64,000 nucleotides of DNA from Hymenobacter negativus (GTDB lineage: Bacteria > Bacteroidota > Bacteroidia > Cytophagales > Hymenobacteraceae): assembly GCF_016056375.1 (NCBI RefSeq), contig NZ_JAEDAE010000002.1, positions 62,001-126,000 of the forward strand, given 5' to 3'. The translations under genes and the position numbers were made by a program. This document shows positions 43,797-50,358 of the stretch, piece after piece; positions within the stretch are counted from its first letter, which is position 1; each line of letters starts with the position of its first letter. The notes beneath the pieces were generated by a model. That model was not told the origin of the DNA. It saw only the letters and a list, made by a program, of their open reading frames with translations, and did no database searches.

Positions 43797-45593
43797 ATGA
43801 ACCTCAAAACCAAAATCACCACCGGTTTCCTGGCCATGCTGCTGCTGGTGCTCAGCATCGGGGGCTACGCATACTACTCGTTGCGCCAGCTCGACCGCAG
43901 CTCGCGCGATGTGCTCAAGGCCAACCTCTACTCGATAGAGCTGGGCCAGCGCATGCTCAAAAGCCTCGACCAGCTAGCCCGAAAGCCGCTGGCCGACACG
44001 GCCGGCACGGCGGCCTTCGTGGCGGCTCTGCAAGAGGAATCCCGCAACGTGACCGAACCCGGCGAGCAGCAGGTGGTGAGCGACTTGCAGCGACTGACGC
44101 AGCAACTGCAGCAGCACCAGCGGCAGGCGCAGGGCGCCACCAAGGCAGGGCAGGCCAGCCAGTTGGGCATCGAGGCTGAACCGTACCAGTTGGGTGGCCT
44201 CACTTACCAGATGATGGCGCTGAATACCGATGCCCTGAACCGCAAAACCGAAGCCGCCAACCTGCGCGCCGACCAAGCCAACCGCAACCTGCTGCTCTTC
44301 GCCACGCTGGCCGTGCTGTTGGGCCTGGCTTTGGTAGGCAGCGTGCCCGAAGCCGCGGTGCAGCCCCTGCGCAAGCTCACCGCCGCCCTCGACCACGCTA
44401 CCGAGCGCAATTTCTCGGCCAGCATCCCGCAGGAAAGCCACGACGAATTCGGCCAGGTGGCCCGGGCCTTCAACCGCATGCTGGGCCAGCTGCGCGAGTA
44501 CCGCACTTCCACCGCTGCCGAGCTTATCACGGAGCGCAACCGCGCCGCCAGCATCGTGAACACGTTGGACGAGGGCCTGCTGCTGCTCGATGAAAACCGC
44601 ACCATTCTGCTGGCCAACCCCGTGCTGTGCGAGCTGCTGGGCATGCCCCCCGAAAAGCTGCTGGGCCGCCCCGCCGCCACCGTGCGCCTCGAAAATGACT
44701 TGTTCCAGGCCATGCTTCGGCCGCTGGACGCGCCCAACCGCGAAGCCGCTGTGGCAGAAGCGCCGCTGCTGCACATCAGTCAGCGCGGCGAGGAAGCCTT
44801 TTATCAGTTAGCCGTGCAGGACCTGGTGTCCTTCAACGAAGCCACTGAGAAGACCGAGTTCGTGGGCCACATCCTCACGCTGCGCAACGTGTCCGATTTC
44901 AAGAAGCTTGACCAGGTAAAGTCGAACTTCCTAGCCACCGTGAGCCACGAGTTAAAAACGCCGCTTTCCAGTATCAATCTCAACACCAGGCTGCTGCAGG
45001 ATGAGCGCCTGCCCGCCGATGAGCGCCAGCGCATCACCGGCTACATTCGCCACGAAACCCAGCGCCTGCAGCGTATGGTAGCTGAATTACTCGACGTGTC
45101 GCGCCTCGATGCGGGCGCGGGCATTCAGCTCGATGTGCAGCCCACCAACCTGGCCGATGTGGTGAGTTTCGCTACCACCACCGTGCAGCCGCAGCTGCAC
45201 GACAAGCAACTGCGGCTGGAATTCCATCAGCCCCCGCGCCTGCCTGAAGTGCGGGCTGATGTGGAAAAAACCACCTGGGTACTCATCAATTTGCTGGCCA
45301 ATGCCATCCGCTACTCGCCGGTGGGGGCGGCCCTCACGGTGCGGGTGGCAGTGGCCGGCGCCTTCGTGCGGGTGAGCGTGCAGGACCACGGCCCCGGCAT
45401 CGCGCCCGAGCACCACGACCGCATCTTCCAGCGTTTCGCCCAGCTGCCCGATAAGACCGGCTACCGCGGCGGCTCGGGCCTGGGCCTGAGCATTGCACGC
45501 GAATTTATTGCCACGCAGGGCGGCCGGCTGTGGGTAGAAAGCGAGCTGGGCAGCGGCAGCACTTTCAGCTTCACGCTGCCGGTGGTGGCTTGA
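43797..45593 (+). CDS. Membrane histidine kinase with HAMP and PAS domains, candidate Kdp kinase
   Basis: The 598-residue product has a transmembrane segment at about 8-27, a periplasmic helical domain, a second segment near 165-185, a HAMP region (DHATERNFSASIPQESHDEF), a PAS domain (IVNTLDEGLLLLDENRTILL near 250), a HisKA box with VSHELKTPLSSINLNTRLLQ (His384) and a HATPase domain (NLLANAIRYSP; VQDHGPGIAP; GGSGLGLSIAREF). It is the last gene of the kdp locus and has no KdpD domain, so it may form a two-protein sensor with the gene before it. The matching regulator is probably 32921-34273 (inference). Confidence 0.88.
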   Translation: MNLKTKITTGFLAMLLLVLSIGGYAYYSLRQLDRSSRDVLKANLYSIELGQRMLKSLDQLARKPLADTAGTAAFVAALQEESRNVTEPGEQQVVSDLQRLTQQLQQHQRQAQGATKAGQASQLGIEAEPYQLGGLTYQMMALNTDALNRKTEAANLRADQANRNLLLFATLAVLLGLALVGSVPEAAVQPLRKLTAALDHATERNFSASIPQESHDEFGQVARAFNRMLGQLREYRTSTAAELITERNRAASIVNTLDEGLLLLDENRTILLANPVLCELLGMPPEKLLGRPAATVRLENDLFQAMLRPLDAPNREAAVAEAPLLHISQRGEEAFYQLAVQDLVSFNEATEKTEFVGHILTLRNVSDFKKLDQVKSNFLATVSHELKTPLSSINLNTRLLQDERLPADERQRITGYIRHETQRLQRMVAELLDVSRLDAGAGIQLDVQPTNLADVVSFATTTVQPQLHDKQLRLEFHQPPRLPEVRADVEKTTWVLINLLANAIRYSPVGAALTVRVAVAGAFVRVSVQDHGPGIAPEHHDRIFQRFAQLPDKTGYRGGSGLGLSIAREFIATQGGRLWVESELGSGSTFSFTLPVVA

Positions 45594-45614
45594 AAGTAGT
45601 GCATAGCCACACCC

Positions 45615-45716
45615 AAAAACGGTCATGCTGAGCGCAGCCGAAGCATCTCTACCGCAATACGAAATGATTAGTACAGCGGTAGAGTTGCTTCGGCTGCGCT
45701 CAGCATGACCGTTTTT
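45615..45716. repeat. Palindromic element family A, copy A6
   Basis: Arms of 41 bp (45615-45655 and 45676-45716) with one mismatch, 20-bp centre. Core GGTCATGCTGAGCGCAGCCG, ends with TTTTTTT, so it probably also terminates the kdp transcript and, on the other strand, the VOC operon. Confidence 0.92.
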
Positions 45717-45726
45717 TTATTTCCAG

Positions 45727-46104
45727 CTATTGCCGGCCCGGAATCTCCTGCAAAGTCCAGGTATTGCCGTCGGGGTCTTTGAAAGCGGAAAACTTGATGC
45801 CGCCCATGTCCTGAACCGCCCCCATCGGCACGCCCCGGCCGGCCAGTTCGGCGCGGGCGGCCACGATGTCGGCTACCACCAGGTGCAGGCCGCGCAGCGA
45901 GCCGGCCGGCATGGCCAGGCCCGCCAGGCCCTCGGCCAGCACAATGGAGCAACCTGAGCCGGGCGGCGTGAGCTGCACCACGCGCACCGGGCCGCCGGGC
46001 CGCACGTCGTGGTCGAGCCGGAAGCCAACTTGCTGGGTGTAGAATTGCTTGGCGCGGTCGATATCGGCCACCGGCACGGGAATGAGTTCTAGTTTCAGGT
46101 CCAT
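45727..46104 (-). CDS. VOC-superfamily (glyoxalase-like) protein
   Basis: The 125-residue product begins MDLKLELIPVPVADIDRAKQ and has the two beta-alpha-beta-beta-beta units of VOC proteins, with LRGLHLVVADIVAARAEL near 68 and KFSAFKDPDGNTWTLQEI near 104. Members are metal-dependent dioxygenases, glyoxalases or antibiotic-binding proteins. The DHFR-like gene ends 6 bp upstream, so the two are co-transcribed. The substrate is unknown. Confidence 0.88.
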   Translation of the reverse strand: MDLKLELIPVPVADIDRAKQFYTQQVGFRLDHDVRPGGPVRVVQLTPPGSGCSIVLAEGLAGLAMPAGSLRGLHLVVADIVAARAELAGRGVPMGAVQDMGGIKFSAFKDPDGNTWTLQEIPGRQ

Positions 46105-46110
46105 AAAAAC

Positions 46111-46644
46111 TTAGGCAATGGCCGGTTGGTAGGTAAGCACCAGCACGCCCGTGCTGGTAGTATGCGACGATTTTAGCTTGAAGTTCGTCGGCGCTTCGGC
46201 AAACAGGCGCTTGCCGCTGCCCAGCACCACCGGAAACACCATGAGGCGGTATTCGTCAATCAGGCTGTGCTGGCGCAGGTATTCCACCAGTTGGGCGCTG
46301 CCGTAGATGAGCAGGTTTTGGCCGGGCTCGCGTTTGAGGCGGGCCACGGCGGCGCCCACATTGCCCTCAATGATTTGGGCGTTCCATTCGGCCGTTTGCA
46401 GCGTGCGCGAAGCCACGTATTTGGGCAGGCTGTTCATGCGGGCGGCCCCGGGGGCATCGGGCATGTGGGGCCAGGCACCGGCAAAGGCCTCGTAGGTGAG
46501 GCGGCCCAGCAACAGGGCGTCGCAGGAGGCCATGAGCTCGCCCTGAAACTCGCCCAGCTCGTCGTTGAAATAGGGCGCAGTCCAGGCCGGGTTTTCCATC
46601 ACGCCGTCCAGCGTCAGGTATTCGGCGGCAATTACTTTGCTCAT
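46111..46644 (-). CDS. Dihydrofolate reductase-family (RibD C-terminal-like) protein
   Basis: The 177-residue product has MSKVIAAEYLTLDGVMENP at the start, CDALLLGRLTYEAFAGAWP near 40, YVASRTLQTAEWNAQIIEG near 76 and YGSAQLVEYLRQHSLIDEYR near 113. These are the NADPH-binding and active-site patterns of the DHFR/RibD-C fold, usually small stress or detoxification reductases rather than true FolA. Its ATG overlaps the stop of the next gene (ATGA), indicating coupling in one operon. Confidence 0.88.
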   Translation of the reverse strand: MSKVIAAEYLTLDGVMENPAWTAPYFNDELGEFQGELMASCDALLLGRLTYEAFAGAWPHMPDAPGAARMNSLPKYVASRTLQTAEWNAQIIEGNVGAAVARLKREPGQNLLIYGSAQLVEYLRQHSLIDEYRLMVFPVVLGSGKRLFAEAPTNFKLKSSHTTSTGVLVLTYQPAIA

Positions 46645-47099
46645 AGGTTTTCGGCGCGTTCAAACGTGAGCTGTGCCACGCTCGCAGCCTTGTCGAAATT
46701 GAGCATCCACTCCGTGCCAAAGCGGTCGATGAGCGTGCCGAACTTGCCGCCCCAAAACATGTCGTTCAAGGGGTCGACGACGGTGCCGCCCTCGCTCAGC
46801 GCTGCGTAAAGGGTGTTGATTTCCTCGTCGCTGCTGCAGTTCAGGCACATGGCAATGTTGTTGCCGGGGGCGTAGGGGCTGCGCGGGTCCAGGGCGTCGC
46901 AGGCCATGAGCACAAATTGGCCGGTTGTCAGGGTGCCGTGCATAATCTTGTCCTGGGCGTCGGCGGGCATTTGGTCGCACATGGCCGAATCGCCCACGCG
47001 CATCAGCTTGAGCTCGCCGCCAAGGCAGCTTTGGTAGAAGGAGAGGGCTTCGCGGCAGGTGCCGTTGGGAAATGCGATGTGGGGGCTGAGGAGTGCCAT
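46641..47099 (-). CDS. PhnB-like VOC protein
   Basis: The 152-residue product begins MALLSPHIAFPNGTCREALS and has YQSCLGGELKLMRVGDSAM near 22, with DAQDKIMHGTLTTGQFVLMA near 47 and FWGGKFGTLIDRFGTEWMLN near 118. This is the PhnB/3-demethylubiquinone-like VOC type. Its stop overlaps the start of the DHFR-like gene. The DoxX gene upstream ends about 105 bp away; the same promoter may serve all four. Confidence 0.88.
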   Translation of the reverse strand: MALLSPHIAFPNGTCREALSFYQSCLGGELKLMRVGDSAMCDQMPADAQDKIMHGTLTTGQFVLMACDALDPRSPYAPGNNIAMCLNCSSDEEINTLYAALSEGGTVVDPLNDMFWGGKFGTLIDRFGTEWMLNFDKAASVAQLTFERAENL

Positions 47100-47204
47100 G
47101 GGATTGGAGGGTTTAGGGTTTGAAAATGGAGGATTCTGAATGAAATTGAAAAGAGAGGAGTAGCCGGGTATGGCCGTGCTGCGACAGGACGGCAGCTGGC
47201 CCGA

Positions 47205-47642
47205 TTACAGCGCGGCCGCAACCGGCTCAGGAAGCGCTACTTCTGCTTCCGGCGTGCTGGCTGCAAGGGTGTGGCCAATGAGGTAGCGCTTCCAGAGGAA
47301 ATACAGCCCCAGCACCACCGCCAGCATTACCAGCGCCGGAATGGCAGCCGCCGCACCCATGCCGGCAAACAGCACCGAGGCTGCCGCCCCAGCAAAGTCG
47401 AACACGAAGCCTGCGAAAGCCCATTCCTTGAGCGTGCGGTACTTGTTCTGGAGCAGGGCCAGGGCACCGAGGATTTTGGCCGCCCCCGTGATGTCCATGA
47501 TAAACACCGGGTAGCCGAGCTGCCGCATGGCGGCCACGCCGTTTTGCTCGTGCAGCAGGCCGGCCACGCCATCGGCCAGCATCATGAGGCACAAGAGGAT
47601 GGTGAGCGTCCAATAGAAGCGGGCGGTGGTGCGGAGCGTCAT
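47205..47642 (-). CDS. DoxX-family membrane protein
   Basis: The 145-residue product has four membrane segments and the DoxX-type pattern of GVAAMRQLGYPVFIMDITGA near 36 followed by KILGALALLQNKYRTLKEWA near 56. A start at 47642 (MTLRTTARFYW) gives a usual N terminus; a start 45 nt upstream would add a basic tail. A good TTG-N19-TACCTTTG promoter lies upstream, and the GlxA-type regulator is divergent. Members often lie with redox-stress genes. Confidence 0.82.
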   Translation of the reverse strand: MTLRTTARFYWTLTILLCLMMLADGVAGLLHEQNGVAAMRQLGYPVFIMDITGAAKILGALALLQNKYRTLKEWAFAGFVFDFAGAAASVLFAGMGAAAAIPALVMLAVVLGLYFLWKRYLIGHTLAASTPEAEVALPEPVAAAL

Positions 47643-47719
47643 GGCGAAAGTTTTTTTAAGGTGAAAAATGCGGGGCCGGCGCGGCAAATGCTAAAATTTT
47701 GATTGCCTAACTGGTTTAG

Positions 47720-47749
47720 CAAAGGTATTAGCAAAGCATAAGGATGCAA
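47720..47749 (-). promoter_or_regulatory. Predicted promoter of DoxX gene
   Basis: On the minus strand: TTG (47747-47749), a 19-nt spacer and TACCTTTG (47720-47727), an exact match to the Bacteroidota consensus. It lies in the intergenic region shared with the divergent regulator gene. Confidence 0.7.
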
Positions 47750-47810
47750 GGGGGGTAATTGTGCCCAAATACAGGGTGGAATGCGGCAGCCTGCTGCCTA
47801 CATTTGGGCT

Positions 47811-48800
47811 ATGAAGCACGTTTCTATTCTGGTGCCGGCCGGCGAGGCGGTGGTGGGCAGCATCGAAGGGCCGCACAAGGTGCTGAGCCAGGTGAATGAC
47901 TTTCTGGCGGGTGCCGGGCAGGCGCCGGCCTTCCAGATTGAACTGGTCGGCCTCACCCGGGACAAGACCTTCAACCAGGGCCTGTTCACGCTGCATGCCC
48001 ATCGCACCATTGCCGAGGATTTCCGCACCGACCTCATCATCATCCCGGCCCCGCACGGCGACCTGGCCGAAGCCGTGGCCCTTAACGCACCCTTTGTGCC
48101 CTGGATACGGCAGCAGCACGCGGCCGGCGCCGAGGTGGCCAGCCTGTGCCTGGGCGCGTTCATCCTGGCGGCCACGGGCTTGGTCGACGGCCGCAAGTGC
48201 GCCACTCACTGGCTGGCCACCCAGCAGTTTGCGGCCATGTACCCGGCTGTGCAGCTCGTGCCCGAGCAAGTCATTACCGACGAGCAGGGCCTCTACAGCA
48301 GCGGGGGGGCTTATTCCTACCTCAACCTGGTGCTCTACCTCATCGAGAAATACGTGAGCCGCGACCTGGCCGTGTGCTGCGCCAAGGTGTTTCAAATTGA
48401 TTTCGGGCGCCGCAGCCAGTCGCCCTTCGTCATCTTCCAGGGCCAGAAAGAGCACGCCGATGCGCCCATCAAAAAGACGCAGGAATTCATCGAGCAGCAC
48501 TTTGCCGATAAATTGACGGTCGACGACCTGGCCGCGGTGAGCTGCCTGAGCCGCCGCAATTTTGAGCGCCGCTTCAAGAAAGCCACCAGCAACACCGTGG
48601 CCGAATACATCCAGCGCGTGAAAATTGAAGCCGCCAAGATGAGCCTCGAATCGTCGCAGGAAAACGTGAACGAGGTGATGTACTCGGTGGGCTACTCCGA
48701 CACCAAGGCCTTCCGCACGCTGTTCAAGCGCCTCACGGGCGTGTCGCCGCTGGCCTACCGCGAGCGATATAGCCGCAAGGCGCCCGCGCTGGCCGCCTAG
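47811..48800 (+). CDS. GlxA-type transcriptional regulator (DJ-1/PfpI plus AraC domains)
   Basis: The 329-residue product has an N-terminal DJ-1/PfpI-like domain (HVSILVPAGEAVVGSIEGP near 3; EVASLCLGAFILAATGLVDG near 107 with the nucleophile-position cysteine) and a C-terminal AraC-family pair of helix-turn-helix motifs (LSRRNFERRFKKATSNTVAE near 254; VNEVMYSVGYSDTKAFRTLF near 287). It probably regulates the divergent DoxX-VOC-DHFR-VOC genes. A TACATTTG box at 47799-47806 lies just before its ATG. Confidence 0.9.
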   Translation: MKHVSILVPAGEAVVGSIEGPHKVLSQVNDFLAGAGQAPAFQIELVGLTRDKTFNQGLFTLHAHRTIAEDFRTDLIIIPAPHGDLAEAVALNAPFVPWIRQQHAAGAEVASLCLGAFILAATGLVDGRKCATHWLATQQFAAMYPAVQLVPEQVITDEQGLYSSGGAYSYLNLVLYLIEKYVSRDLAVCCAKVFQIDFGRRSQSPFVIFQGQKEHADAPIKKTQEFIEQHFADKLTVDDLAAVSCLSRRNFERRFKKATSNTVAEYIQRVKIEAAKMSLESSQENVNEVMYSVGYSDTKAFRTLFKRLTGVSPLAYRERYSRKAPALAA

Positions 48801-48827
48801 CGGCGAGCTAAACTAGTAAAAACGACG

Positions 48828-48871
48828 CGGCCCCCGGCGGCGCAGTGCAGGGCACTGGCTGTCGGGGGCCG
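48828..48871. terminator. Hairpin between convergent genes, possible terminator
   Basis: CGGCCCCCG (48828-48836) and CGGGGGCCG (48863-48871) form a perfect 9-bp stem; a smaller palindrome (CAGTGCAGGGCACTG) sits in the loop, so it can branch. No long T-run follows, so termination efficiency is uncertain. Confidence 0.55.
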
Positions 48872-48925
48872 AATCACATGCGGCGGGGGCCTCGTCGCCA
48901 GGCCCACCGCCCGGACGGGGTCGGG

Positions 48926-49372
48926 TTAGCGAATAACGGCAGCCACGGCTTCCGGCGACTTGGCGGGCGTCAGCTCGCGCACCGAAATGGTGGTTTGGGC
49001 CTTGCCTTGCACGTCCACGCTGTAGCGGTACTGCTCCTTGCCCACGCGCAGCAGCACGGCATACTGGCCAGTGGGCACCCCGCCAAAGTTCAGCTTGCTG
49101 CCGTAGGAAGCGCGGTGGTTCACGGCATTCACCAGGCAAACGCTGTGGTCCAGCGCCATAACCTGCATTTGCACCCGTTGCTGTGCGGGGTTCTCAACGG
49201 TGAGCCACAGGCCCTGGGCATCAGCCTGCTTGGCTTTCACGGACGGGGCGCTCTGGGCCAGGGCGGCGCCAGCGCTGCCAGCAATGGCCAACCCGCCCAA
49301 CAGCAGGGCCCGCAGGTACAGAGCGGTACGGGTTTGGGTGGTGGCGGGGCGGGAGGTGAGGGAGGTTTTCAT
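48926..49372 (-). CDS. Secreted hypothetical protein with operator-covered promoter
   Basis: The 148-residue product has a long signal peptide (cleavage near ALAQ, 40) and a strand-rich mature part (GLWLTVENPAQQRVQMQVM near 54; GGVPTGQYAVLLRVGKEQY near 97). It resembles small beta-sandwich envelope proteins. ATG at 49372 begins the signal peptide. The promoter 76 nt upstream carries four GTAC boxes at 17-nt spacing, so expression is probably under a dedicated repressor. The function is unknown. Confidence 0.75.
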   Translation of the reverse strand: MKTSLTSRPATTQTRTALYLRALLLGGLAIAGSAGAALAQSAPSVKAKQADAQGLWLTVENPAQQRVQMQVMALDHSVCLVNAVNHRASYGSKLNFGGVPTGQYAVLLRVGKEQYRYSVDVQGKAQTTISVRELTPAKSPEAVAAVIR

Positions 49373-49420
49373 GGTTTTTACAGAAAAAAGGTGAAATGGA
49401 AAAAGTGTGACGTTCTCGGC

Positions 49421-49488
49421 AGGTATAGTACTAGGCGTGGAACAGTACAAATGTATGGTAGGTACTTTGTAAAACAAGGTACTGTTTC
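49421..49488 (-). promoter_or_regulatory. Promoter with four phased GTAC boxes
   Basis: GTAC occurs at 49428, 49445, 49462 and 49479, each exactly 17 nt apart, with a near-match GTAT at 49496. On the minus strand, TTG (49475-49477), a 19-nt spacer and TACATTTG (49448-49455) form a consensus promoter for the gene at 48926-49372. AACAGTAC (49441-49448) and GTACTGTT (49479-49486) are exact inverted copies centred on the third GTAC. The boxes touch the -7 element, the spacer and the -33 element. Confidence 0.6.
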
Positions 49489-49922
49489 AAATAATGTATG
49501 TGCTGCATTGATATTACCCGTTTACTTGTTGATTATCAGAGATAAAATTTTACAAGGAAAATTTATCTTTTGATTAAAAGCCTGCTTTTTTAGTTGATGA
49601 GGCGGGTCGATGGTTGTTGCAGGAGGGCCGCCGGGTTGGTTTTGGCGGAAGCGGAAACTGCCTCAGCAATGAGAGCAGCCTTGGAACATGCTGAACGGGG
49701 AGGACGGCGATGGGCGAGCATGACTCGGCCGGCAGGAAATTGGGAGAGCTTTCAAATGTGGATACCGCGGCCGGGAGCAGACGTTACAACCCGGACAAAC
49801 TTTTTTTGCGACGGCGGCGGGGCACAGCGAAAAGGCCCGGCAATGGCGCGCGAGCAATAGCCTGTGCCTCATACTGCTATGCCCGTCGACACGCTTCTTT
49901 AATCCCAAACAAGGCGGAGCCG
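49489..49922. other. Gap of about 430 bp
   Basis: The left part (49489-49600) is AT-rich; the rest is GC-rich. I see no supported gene, RNA or repeat here. Several chance reading frames are present, but none has a recognisable protein pattern. Confidence 0.5.
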
Positions 49923-50327
49923 CTACTGGAAATGCTGCTGCAGCACAGCATCAAGCTTTTCCAGGGTGAGGGGCTTGGTGATGCGGCCGGCGGCGGGCAG
50001 GGTTTCGAGGCGCGTGAGGTCGCGCGGGTCCATGGACGTGGTGAGAACTACCACGGTGGTGGCGCGCCGCTGGTCCGGCGGCAGCTCCTGGTAGGCCTGC
50101 AGAAATTCGATGCCGTTCATGATGGGCATCTGAATATCGAGCAAGATGAGGGCGGGGTATGCAGGCCTGGCCGCGGTGCTGGCCTCTTGGATAACGGCCA
50201 AAGCCTCCTGCCCGTTTTCGGCCACCAAAATCTGGTCCGTCACGGCTAGCCGCTTGAGCAGCCGTTCGTTCAGGAAGTTATTCGTCGGGTCATCGTCGAC
50301 CAACAGCACACTGCTCAGCTTAGGCAT
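49923..50327 (-). CDS. Single-domain response regulator paired with PAS kinase
   Basis: The 134-residue receiver domain has the acidic triplet D11-D13, the phosphoacceptor D64 (LILLDIQMPI) and the conserved lysine in ITKPL. No output domain. It begins 31 bp after the kinase gene stops, so the two are one operon and probably a cognate pair. The N-terminal half (NNFLNERLLKRLAVTDQ) is very close to the regulator at 13392-13802. Confidence 0.92.
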   Translation of the reverse strand: MPKLSSVLLVDDDPTNNFLNERLLKRLAVTDQILVAENGQEALAVIQEASTAARPAYPALILLDIQMPIMNGIEFLQAYQELPPDQRRATTVVVLTTSMDPRDLTRLETLPAAGRITKPLTLEKLDAVLQQHFQ

Positions 50328-50358
50328 AGGCTTACCCTACGTAGGCAGGACTTTTAAG

